Positions 12,113 through 24,800 of a DNA stretch of 64,000 nt are shown in pieces. Made by a program: the position numbers and the translations under genes. Source of the DNA: Blastomyces gilchristii SLH14081 (Eukaryota; Ascomycota; Eurotiomycetes; Onygenales; Ajellomycetaceae); NCBI RefSeq assembly GCF_000003855.2, contig NW_003101664.1, positions 1 to 64,000 on the forward strand, read 5' to 3'. The notes under the pieces are model-generated. The model searched no databases and was not told where the DNA came from. It saw only the letters and a program-made list of their open reading frames with translations. Positions within the stretch are counted from its first letter, which is position 1. Each line of letters begins with the position of its first letter.

Positions 12113-15100
12113 ATAACTGAAAGAACTAGAAACTTATATACTTTAATCTCTGCAAACTCTACTGCAGACACTCAGAAGCAGTTATCTGAATTATGAATAG
12201 CTCTTATAAAAGAAGTCTTAGAGAACTTATCAATTACTTATAAAACATAATTTTCTGCATCTGTGACAGAGAAACTCTCTGAACTCATGAATGAATTAAT
12301 CTCAGTGAAGAATATTCTTGAGCATCTTTCACAGAATTAAGTTATTTTTCTATAAGAAATGCTTACTATCTGTAAACACTCTTGAACTGAGTCTCTAGAC
12401 ATAATCTTCAAAGATATTCATGAACTGAAAAGAAACTTTCTTAAGCTGTGATTACTTAAGATCACTTATTGAATTATAATCTATAAAAGCTTCTGTGAGT
12501 TTGTATTTGAAATTGACTTATAAGCCTGACTGTGTGATATGAAAGATGAAGAAACTGTTATCTATATAATAACAGATCTCTATTACACTGAAGTCAAGAA
12601 CTGGCTGAATTATCTAGAGAATAATCATGAGAGATTCTACTAATCTATTCTCAAGATCTATCTAGAGAATAAGTTAAGAGACTTTATAAGCTGAACAGAG
12701 AATATCTGAACTGTGATCATTAATATTAGAAAAAGAGATGAGAAATCTGATGAAAACTACTCACAGCATTTCATGAAATTATGATGTGAATTGAGATCTG
12801 TGAAAACAGAGCTCTGAAACAAGACCTGAATAATGATATTTATAAAGAGACTTAATAAAGATATATAGAACAAGCTATTATTATTATTATTATTATTATT
12901 ATTCTTTCATTATACTCATATGCAAGCGGAGCTTATGATGAGTTCTTGCGTGATGTTAAATACAGGTCAAGTGTTAATTATACAGGAGGAAATACAGGTG
13001 TTGAGACCACACCAAGATAACAAGAACATAGGAAAATACAAAGGAGTGACAATTAGATACATGTGATAATAACTTCTCAGCCCAGGAACATAGAGCGATT
13101 CATTGAAGTGATTTGTACACCTCTGTATTTATTAGAAACCTGAGATGCTTGAGTTCCAGATTTAATGTATCCCCTGCGGGTTTCGAACCCACGCGCCTTG
13201 GTTTCCCACGCCAAGGTGCTACCGGGTGGCCGCATTAACCATTCAGTCACTGGGGCATATAGAACAAGCTCATTGAGTAAGACTCTAAGTTCTTGACTCT
13301 GAAGAAACTGATAACTCTCATTCACTGCTTATAAATCACTGTGAGAGTCACAGATTCACAGAGAGTGAATCATTAATCAGCTCTGTAAGAGTCAGAACAA
13401 CAGAGAACAGATTTATCAGAAAAAGATAATAAAATACAGAGAGATTTATATCTGACTGCTGAGCAGAGAGAGAGAGCTTCACAAGCTCTTATAAATAGAG
13501 TGTATAATAGAGAGATTAAGAAAAAGAGACTCTGCTTTATCTGTTCTAAATCAGAACATCTTCATATAAACTGTTCAGATAAATTAAAATAGAAATTTAA
13601 AAAGTTATGAACAGAGTCAGTAACAGTCTTTTTAAGAGTCTTGAAGCTGATATCTGAATCTGTTACTTCTCTGATGAAAATACTTACTTATGAGAAGAGA
13701 CTGTATTGCAGTACTACTGCTCTGTAAGTATGAGAAGTATTAATAAACTCAGAATCTCAGGTCACTGTAGTGTCTCTAAAGCTTATAAAGTGAATGAGCT
13801 GAATGATGAAAACTGAAAACCTGCTCTTGTAATAAGCAGAATGTGAGAACTCAGATCTGAGAACTAAGAGACTTATAAGAGTCATCTTTGAATTATAAGA
13901 TCTCTCTGAAATCTGAAGAAGATTTACAGAAACTGTGATCATTGCAGACATCACAGATGATATGTACTTGAGACTTATATAACTTCAAAGACATAATCTG
14001 CATATAGCTGTCTGTGAGTCAGGTTTATACTTCTGATCAGTGTTAACAGACTTACTTATAAAGATAGAATCAGTTGATACTGCAGAGTTGATTAGAGAAG
14101 ATAAGCTCATTTATATAATGACTTTATAAGTGTCTGAGAATCTCATAATCATGAAAACTGAGCTTCAGATATCAGAGAAATACTGAGATCTTACAGAGAT
14201 ATTCAGCTCAGTAAAGATAGCTGAGCTTTCTTCTTACTGTAAGAAGAATCTGATAATAGATTTAATAGAAAAATAGAAACTCTTCTAAGAATCAATCTAT
14301 AAGCTCTCTCATTATGAGACAGAGGTCTTATGAGTCTATATAAAGAAGAATCTGAAGAATGACTTCTTGTAATCTTCATAGATCTTCATAGAAGTCTCTG
14401 TGATATTTATGAAGAAGAAGAATGAAGATCTCAGATTATATATAGACTATTACAATCTGAACTTCAAGATAATAAAGAGCTGCTATTCTCTATCTCTGAT
14501 TGAGAATGTAATTAACTGTCTTATAAGAGCTGTTATATTCATATAACTGAATATAATCAATGTATATGCACAGCTGTGAATACAGTCTGAGAATAAATGA
14601 AAGACTGTCTTTAGAACTGTACTGAGATTATTTGAATATCTAGTGATATCTTTTAATCTGACTAATATCTCTGCAGCATTTCAGTCTTTTATTAATAAAA
14701 CACTTTATATATATCTGAATGTCTTCATAGTAATATATCTGAATAATATGATGATATACTTTATAAAGAAGAAAGAACACACTGAGTATATATAAAGTAT
14801 GTTAAAGATCTTAGATGAGACAGAACTGTATATTAAGCTTATAAAGTATAACTTCAGTACTTATTAGATTAATTTTCTAGAATATATAATTATCACAGAT
14901 AATATTCTGATGAAATCTTTGTAAGTTAAGACTATTCTATTAAAATCAGAGTTAACTAGTATTCATGAGATTCAGATCTTTCTGAGCTTTGTGAATTTCT
15001 ATAAATAATTTATCTTTGTGTTCATAAGAATCTTCTTGACTCTTACAGACATACTGAAGAGTGAAAATAAGAAGAAGTCATTTTATAAATGAAGAATGAA

Positions 15101-17432
15101 AAGATTGTTAAGAAGAGAGAACTGTGAGAACTTTCTTATTTCAGAAGCTCATGAGATCTTTATAAGATTAAAACAGATATTTACAGATATAGTAATACTG
15201 TTTCACTTTAATCTCTTACTCTTAATTAGATTGAAGACAGATGTCTTCTTCTTTACAATTTCAGAAATAGTCTCATAACTACAGTTAAATGAGAACTGAG
15301 TTTCAGTGATCTTTTTCTTATAAAAGATACAATCTACAGAGATTAACTATAACATTCATAATCAGAAGCTTCTCATAATAGTGAAATTCTTCTATCATTA
15401 ATATCACTACTTTGAGAATCTTATAACAGTGATTACTGTTAGAACTGATCATGATAGCTTATAACAGTTTACTTTAATCAAGAAACTCTCACAGTAGCAG
15501 GTTTACTGAGCTCAGAGACTGAGTAAGTTCTGATTCAAGATAGAATATATCAAGAGAATTAAGAACTCAGCAGATAAACTCTCTCACAGATTAGACTATG
15601 TTAAGAAGATCAGAATAACAGATATAGAGAAGCTAGAGAAGGCAGAAAAGCTTTACAGAATGCTCAGACTAAGTGTTATAAAGAGATTGACTGAAGAGTC
15701 TCTTAATTCTCTGTGAGAGAAGAGAAAAAAGAAAGAGAAGAAGTCTATACAACTACTCTCTATAACACTAAGAGTCAACACTCTGAGAATCTCTGTAAGA
15801 ATTCTTGAAGAGAGTATCTATAATCTGAAGAGTTTACAGACTTTAAGAAGCACTGTGAAAAACCTGATATAAGAAGAAACAGAGTATAAGTCTTTATAAA
15901 ATCTTCTATTCAAATTATCTGAACTGTAACTGAGAAATAAATATACTCAGTATATTTAAAAACTGCTCACAGCAGAGATCAACTCTGCAGAAATAAAGAA
16001 TTAAAGAGACTTAAATAATCTCTTATAAAGAGAGAACTGAATTTATATATCTATGAATAAGTTTCTATGTATAGAACTTATTAAAAGATATTATGACTCT
16101 TCTCTAGTAGATTATTTTACAGACACTAGAACTCATGAGTTACTTATAAGAAAATACTTCTAACTGAAGATGTGAGAACTTGTGAAGAAGATAGTGAATT
16201 CTTATACTGTTTATCAGAATTCACAGATAGTGTGATTCAGATTATATGAAGAACTTACTCCTCTATTCATCTCACAGAAACCTTGAGAACAGCTAGAAAT
16301 AAATACTCTTATAAGTCTCTCTGAAAGCAAGAATATATATAATACCTGCTTTGATAGTGTACTGATGATAGTAAATTACTCTATCAAGATAATACACTTT
16401 ATATTCATCTGCAAGAACTTGAAGTCAAAGAATTTGACTCATATCTTTATCTATGATATAATCTGATTGTATGAGTTATCTGTAAACATTATCTCAGATA
16501 GAGAATCAATCTTTATAGAAGAGTTCTGATCTAATCTGATAACTATACTGAAGATCTTATGAGATCTAAGTACAGCTTTTCATTAATAGACAGATGATCA
16601 GATAGAATATCTGATGAGTATATTAAAACAGTATCTGTAGTGCTTTATCAATTATAATCAGAATGACTGAGTGTATTAATTATCACTTATGAAGTTTGTA
16701 TACAATAACTCAAAACATGTCAGCACAGATAAAACTCTCTTTAAAATACTCACTAAGACTCATTCATAGATGATCTTGATAAATCTGCAAGAGTATACTA
16801 TAGAGTGTAATGATGCTTATGAATGAGCTGAGAGAATTCAGAAGATTCAGAAGAAAGTCTGTGAATTCTTGAGAAAGACTTAAGAGTATCAGAAGAGATA
16901 CTATGACTTCAAGTATATTATAAAGAGTTTTAAGAAAGATAATAGAGTCTGACTGAGTCTAGAAAATATCATTATATAGAGATCTAGTAAGAAGCTAAAT
17001 CTCTTACAGACAGAGTCTTGTAAGATTATGAAGAAAGTTAGTTTACAGTTCTATAGATTGAAACTGCTATCTAAGTTACAGATATATAATGTTTTTCATA
17101 TCTCTTTACTCTATGAATATAAGAAATTCTTAGAAGAGAATTCTGTGACTCATCACTCTGTCTATAAAGTACTAGAGAGTGAAAGAGAATATCAGATCAA
17201 AGAGATTATTAACTCAGAGAAGTGAGATTATAAGCTCTGATTCAAGATTCAGTGACAAGAGTATTCTGATAAGATAAATGAGTTCATTTAAGAATTATTC
17301 AGATAGATAAGACATCTACAGAAGCTAAGATATGACTTTTATACTATAAATTCTGATAAGTCAGAATAATATAATCTTCACTCAGAATCTGATTGTGATA
17401 AAGACATTAACACTGTTATTTATAAGCTTTAG
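12113..17432 (+). pseudogene. GypA-3 gag-pol pseudogene, split by a SINE
   Basis: The same 1642-codon frame as GypA-1 after the 394-bp SINE plus TSD is removed. The start codon reads ATA. This copy keeps an intact gag zinc knuckle, C-x2-C-x4-H-x4-C, at residues 343-356 (13533-13574). Open stretches cover RNase H (15096-15278) and the integrase C-terminus with a chromodomain-like segment (17028-17225; NVFHISLL then EYQIKEIINSEK, residues about 1527-1572). Nonsense codons are mainly TGA/TAG/TAA of RIP type. The final TAG (17430) aligns with the GypA-1 and GypA-2 stops. It would have encoded the polyprotein for packaging, reverse transcription and chromatin-targeted integration. Confidence 0.92.
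12877..13256 (-). mobile_element. tRNA-derived SINE in GypA-3 gag
   Basis: A 380-bp insertion flanked by the perfect 14-bp TSD ATATAGAACAAGCT (12863-12876, 13257-13270). On the minus strand it begins with a tRNA-like head (13256 to about 13170). The head has an A-box-like TGACTGAATGGTTAATGCGG (13249-13230), a B box GGTTCGAAACC (13189-13179) and pairing CCCC/GGGG acceptor ends. An unrelated body follows and then a 3' tail of (AAT)n, seen as ATT repeats at 12877-12903. Long TSD, pol III promoter boxes and simple-repeat tail are the standard hallmarks of a LINE-mobilised SINE. The head retains CpGs and the body is only lightly mutated, so it postdates most mutation of its host. I do not assign the parental tRNA. 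Confidence 0.9.
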
Positions 17433-19208
17433 TCTATAAGATAATAAGTTTCTACTGAGATGAACAGTCTGTGATGTATGTAAGAGAAGAAGAAATCATA
17501 CTCTTATTAAAGTTAAAAAATAAGAAAATAAAAACAGAGCTGTGAACACAATTTAGAGATTAATAAAGAAAAAATAAAGAAAATCTAAACTCATACTCTT
17601 AATATCTATGATACTTAATCTTCTTATAACTATCAATTTTTCTCTTTAAAGAAGCAGAGAGTATTATATCTGTGATACAGATAATTATTGTATTTGATAT
17701 AAAGATTATCAGAAATGCACAGACTTCAGAGAAGCTGAATATTAGAGTATATATAGTTATAGCAGAGTCTTAAAGACTGACTATCTATATATGTGATCAG
17801 ATATCTCTTACAAAGCTGTGTCTGCTCTCTCAGTTATGCTGAAGTATTCAGCTCAGAAATAATTAAAATATGAAGAGAAGACTCATCTGCTCAGATTAAC
17901 TTCTGTCACAAATTCATGACATTTGTGTTGTCTTAATTACCTGAATTTTGCAGGTATCTGAGAACTCATCTCTTATTGATAATAAGATTGTGAAAATGCG
18001 CTGCAGTCCGAGAATCATTGATAGAAAACCTAGACATATTTACATATATCTGATCAGAGATTGTGTGAGCAGAGAAGAAATAATTGTAGGCCTGTGAAGC
18101 TGCAGAAGACACTGATAATATCAGAAGCTTTGCAAGAACTGTCAGCTAGAATCTGTAAGAAATTACTTATAAGAAGACTTACAGTAAAAAGAGAGACTAC
18201 ACTGCTTAGAGTCAGAAGCTGATCTGAAGAAGATATGAGATTAACTGCTGATCTGAAGATTAAGTGCAGTGACAGAGCTGAGAGAAATGAAGATACTATT
18301 ATAAGTGATGATGTTTCTACTTCATCAGCTGATAAAAAGTGATCAGAGAAGTTACAGAGATACTTATAAGAAGCTAAACAGTAGTCAGACATTATTTATG
18401 AAGATATTAAAATTGAAAAATTTTTATTCTTGAGAAGTTCTTGAATTAATATATGAATATTGTCAGAAACACTCTCTCTCTGTTATCTGAGTGAAAACAC
18501 TTCATGAATGAATGAGAATACTCACAGCTTGTAAGAATGAAAGCTGTTACAGAAAAAGAGAAAAGAAGATAAAATTTCACAGACAGATCTGAAATATTTA
18601 TACTACTTTAGAGAGATTTACTCACACTGTAAGTGATCTCACAGAACAGTCAGATCACTCTAATAAATAAAAGTATTATAAATTGCAGATCTGAATCTTT
18701 CTATATGACTATAAAGAGTGATTACAGACTGTGAATATCTTGATTCTATAATTCTACAGAGTTAATGAAAGAATGAAAAATTCCTCACAATTCTACAGTA
18801 TCAAAGAACAATGATTTATAAGAATAAGTGAAAGATTAACTTACAAATACTTCTCTTTGATGAGAATAATCTCATAGAGAGTAATTCATCTGCAAGATGA
18901 ATCTGTGTAATAATTATATAAGAATCTTATGAAAATGATTAAGAGTTAACTGAAACTCTTTCATATAAAAGATGTGAGATAAATCTATGTGATAATCAGA
19001 GAAGAATCTGTAGATTATAAAGAATTTTATAAAATAAGAAACTGAGTGATAGACTCTTTTCTCTTTATAGTAATAAGAGATTTTTTCTCACTGAGATTTT
19101 TTTATAGATATAAAGGATTTTTAGTGAGTATTACTGCAGTGCTGAGCTGATTCTATGAAGTCACTCAGTGAAAGACTTCACAGATGAAGTCTTAGAGAGA
19201 AAGAGATA
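17433..19208 (+). other. GypA-3 post-pol segment
   Basis: Counterpart of 8570-10343. The sense frame is open over long stretches except for RIP-type stops, with an acidic run near 18280-18330. The antisense frame at minus 18054-18392 (112 codons) is the longest continuous ORF here, but it lies opposite the sense frame and resembles nothing I know. Confidence 0.5.
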
Positions 19209-19466
19209 TATAAGAAATCTCACTTCTCATGAATTCTTTACTTCTATTTCTATCTCTTGTGTAATTAATAGAATTAGCAGCCCTTGGCTACACATAACTA
19301 TATAGACTGAAGTTTGTGAATACTATTCACAACTCAGCTTGAATGCTAATATACATTTAATCTCTACATTTTATCTTTCTACCGCGAATACTTCTAGTAG
19401 TTAATAGTACATATCACACCAAGCTGCAAACACCTGAATAACCGCCTGCGAGTACTTATTCTTACA
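19209..19466 (+). repeat. GypA-3 3' LTR
   Basis: 258 bp. Its first base pair reads TATAAG for TGTAAG. The outer end keeps AACCGCCTGCGAG unmutated, followed by the TSD CTGAG. Confidence 0.94.
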
Positions 19467-19593
19467 CTGAGATAGTATAAGACTACTATCTAATGTTAAA
19501 ATTATGTAATGAGATCAGTTAAATTGATAATAAAACTATTAAAAAATCTGATTCTGATCTCAGACACGGTTACAAGGTCAGTCTAGTTATATA

Positions 19594-19675
19594 TAGTCAA
19601 GAGCTACTAACTCTATTAATTACATAAGAGATAGAAATAAAAGTAAAGAATCTACAAGAAGCAGAATTTCTTACA
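19594..19675 (-). mobile_element. GypA-4 LTR, remaining part
   Basis: After the right TSD of Y-1 the GypA LTR resumes and ends ATTTCTTACA at 19675. Together with 11255-11430 it makes 258 bp. It abuts a GypB LTR fragment, so GypA-4 probably inserted into that LTR. Confidence 0.87.
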
Positions 19676-19970
19676 AGAATAAAAGAAAAGTATTCACTTA
19701 TTATCTATATAGAATAGCTAGATACTGACTTTTAATTAAAAAGATTAGTAATTTATTTTCTTCTACTAAAATATATGTAAGAGTTACTGTATTTCTTATA
19801 TAATCTTCTTAGTATACTAAGTATTATATCTGTAATATTTTTACAATAACTCTGTAGCTCACAAGCTCACTATTTAAGTAAGATAGTCAAGCTTACTTAT
19901 ACAGCTTCTTAAATAACTATCTTTATATAACACTGCTGACTAGTTACTTCTTCAGTTTTATTATATTATA
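19676..19970 (+). repeat. GypB LTR fragment inside R-1 gag
   Basis: Its reverse complement aligns with the first 295 bases of the GypB LTR (20328 onward). It is interrupted on the left by the GypA-4 LTR and ends at 19970 against R-1 gag. Orientation is opposite to GypB-1. Strongly mutated. Confidence 0.75.
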
Positions 19971-20142
19971 TATATACAGAGATTTCTTATTAAAATAATT
20001 ATTAAGTTTCTTTATATTAATATTATTAAGTTATATATATATCAGCTATTTATTACTGTTATAATTTTAACATTACTTAGAGTTACTGTAATACTATATC
20101 TATACTTGTATTTAAAAGTTCTCTTATATTATTAGTAGATAT
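19971..20142 (-). pseudogene. R-1 gag N-terminus fragment
   Basis: It aligns with the first 57 codons of R-2 gag (45741 onward). The initiator ATG has become ATA and several codons are nonsense. It is cut at 19971 by the GypB LTR fragment. Confidence 0.7.
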
Positions 20143-20327
20143 AACTATATTATTTATTAGATGTGTGTAATTATATAAATATCTTATATATCTATAGTCT
20201 TAGAACTTTCAAATCTTTCACTGAGATTCTCTTTATAAGATCTTATTACAGAGTCAAAGTAACTGATAAGTAAGCTTCTATTTAAAGACTCAGTGTCTGC
20301 TTAACTGATTATTCATTTCTCTATTTC

Positions 20328-20859
20328 TGTAACGTGGTGAAACCGAAGCGGTGGCTAGTTGACAGTGTCATGTAGAGGTAGTTGTTTGAGAAGCTGTATA
20401 AGTAAGCTTGACTATCTTGCTTGAATAGTGAGCTTGTAGGCTACAGGGTTATTACAAGAATATCACAGATATAATACTTAGTATACTAAGAAGATTGTAT
20501 AAGACATGCAGTAACTCTTGTATATATTTCAGTAGAAGAAAAATGAATTACTGACTTCTTTTATAAGAAGTCAGCATCTAGCTATTCTATATAGATAATG
20601 AGCAGATATCTTCTCTCATTTCATGAGTGAGAATAGCTGAAGTGATATCTCAGCAGCATCTTACTGCTAAGAAAAAGTAATCTGCTAATCTTGTATAGAA
20701 GTGAGATTCTTATATTTATCAATTGAATCTTTCTATAATATATCTGAATGATGTTATAGAGTGATTGAAAACTGGTTTGAATGAGATGAAATTATCTGTA
20801 TGAAAGTGATGAGCTGTATGAAACTGTAACAGAGTCTTAACATAGTCAGAAGTATGATA
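20328..20859 (-). repeat. GypB-1 3' LTR
   Basis: 532 bp, same length as the 5' LTR. Starts TGTAACGTGGTGAAACCGAA on the plus strand. Mutated towards its inner side. Confidence 0.9.
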
Positions 20860-21276
20860 ATACTCTTCTCTTTAAGAGTATAGTTTCTATACTCTCAGAA
20901 TTATCAGATTAGAAATTATCTTTGTTATATAGTAATAATTATCAATTAATTAACAGTACATGTGCTGTATATGATATAAAGAAATAGATGAGTTTTTCTA
21001 CTGACTGTGTAGATCTTTCTTTACTCATCTTCATTCAAAATAAATATGTGATAAGTGAGTTTCTTATATATTGATTTGAAATGAAGAAAACATAGTTAAT
21101 AAGTGACTTACAGATCTCTCAATATATTTCATTCTATATATGAAATTCTCTGTAAAAGTGATGTGTTTTAGAAGCAAAGCTAACAGTAGTGATAGAATTT
21201 TTTCTGAAAAGATCTTTCTCTCTGTGACACATTTTTCTCCCCTTCTCTCATCTGTAATAGTGAGTGCATGAGAGCA
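20860..21276. other. GypB-1 segment between ORF3 and 3' LTR
   Basis: AT-rich internal sequence shared with GypB-2 (52658-53075). No conserved frame seen. It ends at the ORF3 stop. Confidence 0.5.
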
Positions 21277-21807
21277 TCATTCTTGAGAGATAATAAGAGG
21301 CTTATTCTGACATTTTCTAGTAAGTAATAAACATCTTTGTAATGCGGCTGCGGTCTCTGTGACCATCAAGAAAGCCAGATTGAAGACAGAGGCAGTGGCA
21401 TTAATGAGCTGCGGAAGCACTGCTTTCATTATCACATCTCCTCTCTCTCCTGCATCTCTTGCGGCCGTGGTGGTAGTCACTGTGCCTTGCAGTGAGATGT
21501 TGTCTCTTCTGCTGATCAGTTCATTCATATTCAGTTCTTTCTCTGTCTCTCTCACTGCTGTTATGATGCTGTCCTCTCTTTCAATCAACACAGTGATGTA
21601 TGACCCTGTGTAATCATTTGAAGAGAACTCTGAAGAGAGCTTGATTTCAGAAACAGTGACTCTGAGAAGCTCAATCTGTAGTTCCCTTTCTGCAGCATAT
21701 CTGAGCTCTGCTTGAAATATTACTGAGTTGAGTTCACAGAGTCTCACAGTTTCAAAGTCTTCTCTCTGTGAAAAGACTTCAGTGCAGTCTCTAGTCAGTA
21801 TTATCAC
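21277..21807 (-). CDS. GypB ORF3, unknown 176-residue protein
   Basis: A continuous 176-codon frame on the sense strand of GypB-1, between pol and the 3' LTR. The homologous frame in GypB-2 (61364-61795) is also open over at least 130 codons. Shared blocks include LQIELLRVTVSEIKLS near residues 43-58, SLQGT plus a Thr/Ala-rich stretch in the middle, and NKPLII at the end. The N-terminal half is Glu/Arg-rich and probably helical; the C-terminal half has a mildly hydrophobic FNLAFL segment. I recognise no domain. It is notable that it stays open while pol is full of stops. It could be an accessory protein of the element or a captured exon. The start is the first in-frame Met and is uncertain. 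Confidence 0.6.
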   Translation of the reverse strand: MIILTRDCTEVFSQREDFETVRLCELNSVIFQAELRYAAERELQIELLRVTVSEIKLSSEFSSNDYTGSYITVLIEREDSIITAVRETEKELNMNELISRRDNISLQGTVTTTTAARDAGERGDVIMKAVLPQLINATASVFNLAFLMVTETAAALQRCLLLTRKCQNKPLIISQE

Positions 21808-24800
21808 TTATCTGTACTATACTAAGTAGCTGAAGAAGAGGAAGATCTTATATATCTATCTCTTCTCTTACTTCTATTATTTTTATTATATCTGTAATAA
21901 CAACTTCTATCTCTCTGTAAATATTATCTACTTTATAAGAAGATGTTGTATCAGCTCTGACAAGAAGCTCAGATGCTTAAGCAGTACAGAGTGAGAGTCT
22001 TACAGCTTCAAGTATTGACAGATTTCATCAAGACTGAGAAGATTCTTCTTACTTATTTATAAAAGAAGATGAAAGCATGAGTCTCTGAGATGAAAGAACA
22101 TCTCAGAATAACTGATTTTAAGAAGAGATTAGCTGATGCTGCTATTAAAAGTATTATAAAGATTAATCACTGATTGAAGAGAATCTCACTTCAATTAAAG
22201 CAGATAACTGAGATACTTTGTAAATTAATAAGTTAATACTTTAAGTATCTCTTATACTCTTCTACAGTATGCTTCTCTACAGTACTGCAGTGCTAACTTC
22301 TTAGCAGATAAAGATATCAGTGTTAAAGACTTTAACAGTGAAGAATAAGTTTGATGAGAATATAATTATTGATAAGTAGACTCTGAGATTCTCTCTTTTT
22401 ACTTTTTCAGCAGGCTGCAGTCTCATTAGAATAGCAGCAGTCTGTAGATTAATAATATCAATCTTTTTTATTAATTTTAAATATCTCTTTCTTTTCTTAT
22501 TAACTGCTTCAGAAATTTTACACTTGTGTAGTCTTAATAAACTTCTAAAAATTCTTTAAGAGAAAATAGAAGAAGAGTGCTACAGAGCTTATAAGACACT
22601 GACTCATCACTGTGAGATCATCTCTAAAAAACTCTTTAAAAAAAATAAGAAGTCTTAAGCAGTATTTCTTACTCAATGTCTCTGATATATAATAGAGCAG
22701 TCTCTACTAGCTATCTCATAGCTTACAATCTCTTTCTCAGCATTTTTCAAATGCTTAAGCAGTTCTCATGAATTCTCTGATAATGAATAATCTTCTTATT
22801 TAATAAGATATTGAAGCTTGCTGTAATATATTCACTTATTCAATATTTTCTTCATAAGATATTCAGTATCACTCTCAATCTCAATATTATTCAGCTGAGA
22901 CAGCTTCACTCTGAAGTGTTACTTATAGAGCTTTAAATAGAAAATGTGAAAAACAGAATGAATTGATTTCAATTCTGTGAGTAATTTTAACTCATATATC
23001 TGCTTATTCATCACTCTTGTTACTGAGAAAGATTCTAGTTATCACTTACTGAGCTTCTTACACAGTCTTATTATCTTGATATTCTTTGCTGAAAGTAGCA
23101 CTTAATTCTCTATTAAGAACTTCATTGAAAGATGTTTTTAATTATAGTATTTCATCTACTGCTTCTGAGCACAGTGAATGCTTTTCACTGTCTTCTTATG
23201 AATTTTATTCAAAAGTTTTAATCTTACTTTTACTTCTAACACTGAGAGATACTTTATTCTCTATATCTATTCAACATTCTGACTGTCTATTTCTCTCTTT
23301 GAAATGTTGTTCATGATGTCACTGAGTAACAAAGAATTATATTTATAATAAGTATAGAAAGAAGATATCTTTAAGATTACATTCTTTGCATTATTATATA
23401 TGAATTCAGTGATTAGAAGATGTTTAGATCAATTATTCTGATAATATAAATAGAATGTTTAAAGATACTATTCTAGTGTCTGATTCTGATGTTCAGTCTG
23501 ATCATCAGTCTGTGAATAAAATGCAGTACTGAGAAGACATCTTATTATAAGATAATAGTAAAAAGCTGATCAGTATTTACTGATAAAGAGGAATTCTTGA
23601 TCTGTGATCAATGATTTCAGAGCACTGTGATTATGAATAATGATATCTAAAAACAGGTCAGCTAATTCAGAGGCTTTAATCTTTTTATAAGTAGAGATAT
23701 ATCTAATCATCTTTATAAAGTAGTTAACAATGATTAAAATTGAGTCATATTCTTTAACTCTTGTCAACTTTGACAGATTAACTATGAAATTCATTAATAG
23801 ATTCTATCATGAGCTCTTTAAAACAGGCAGTGATATCAACTCACTGTATTACTTATACTATGAGATCTTTATTCTTTAATAGATATTGTAAGTTTCAATA
23901 TACTCTTTGATATCTGTCTGAAGCTTGTCTTAAATATATTTATATTTTAAAAGCTTCTCAGTCTTCTCTAATCTGAAGTGCTCTGCATGGGAATTATTAT
24001 AATGAATTCTTAATAACTTCTAGCACACTGCTCTGCTATGAGAGATGAAGACTGAACTATTCAGTAGTAGAAATTCACATTCTTCTAGTTATCAGTGACT
24101 TGATTTCTTAGTGACATCATCTCACTCAGAGTCTGTCTCTTTCAAGTTTAAATCAGATTCTTTCTTCTTCAACTTCTGAATTCAAGCTGCAGTAGAGATA
24201 TTCCTCTTCTATAATTTATTAATAAATTTTAAAAGTAGTCAGATTGAAAGATTGTAGATTATTTTATTCTTTATCAATTCAATAATTGTAAGATATGATA
24301 TAAGAAGCTCATGATCTTCAGTGTCAGTTCTCTGCAAGAATCTGAGTTTTCTTTTATCTTCTATACTGAGTCATGCAGCTGTCTCTCTGATGCTGTTTTC
24401 AAGCTTCAGAGAATCTCAATTCTCTGCAGTCAGCTTCTTCTGTAGTGATAATAGAGGTTCTTTTATAGAATTCTTCTCTATATCAACAATATTATAATCA
24501 GACTGTCTAGACAGTGTGTCAGTGAGGTTAAGCTGACCTGAACAGTATTAAATATAGAAATCATACTTTGAAAGCAGCTCTGCTCACCTGGCTTGACATT
24601 CTGTTAAGCTCTTTGTTATTAAGAAGTAATGCAGATTTGTATAATCAGTGAGAACTTACACTGAGTACTTACTACTCTGAAGATAATGTTATCAGATTTT
24701 AAAGAATTCAATAATTACTAATATCTTCTGATCATGAATATTATATCTTCTCTGTGTGAGTGATAACTTCTTGAAGAAGAAGATCACTGATCTTCATTCA

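Larger units (their letters stand above)
11823..19466 (+). mobile_element. GypA-3, complete RIP-degraded Ty3/Gypsy chromovirus
   Basis: 258-bp LTRs at 11823-12080 and 19209-19466, with the perfect TSD CTGAG (11818-11822, 19467-19471) inside Y-1. Removing the SINE and its 14-bp TSD leaves 7250 bp, identical in length to GypA-2. It carries the same gag, protease, RT, RNase H, integrase, chromodomain and post-pol layout. Confidence 0.95.
11431..19585 (-). mobile_element. Y-1 MITE, split by GypA-3
   Basis: A 506-bp non-autonomous element once GypA-3 (11823-19466) and its TSD are removed. It is inverted relative to Y-3. Termini are TAGACTAGCCG at the left, a RIPed form of TAGACTGGCCG, and CAGTCTA at the right. 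The perfect 8-bp TSD GTTATATA flanks it (11423-11430, 19586-19593) inside the GypA-4 LTR. No coding potential. The 8-bp TSD suggests mobilisation by a hAT-type transposase; see W1 for a longer relative. Confidence 0.9.

Noticed and set aside
13170..13256. Functional tRNA gene on the minus strand
   Set aside because: The tRNA-like part is the head of a 380-bp unit with an (AAT)n tail and a 14-bp TSD, so it is a SINE.
20328..21807. A 1.48-kb GypB LTR including the 176-codon ORF
   Set aside because: The right-hand repeat ends at 28136 with TSD ATTTC, fixing the LTR at 532 bp; the ORF is internal to the element.
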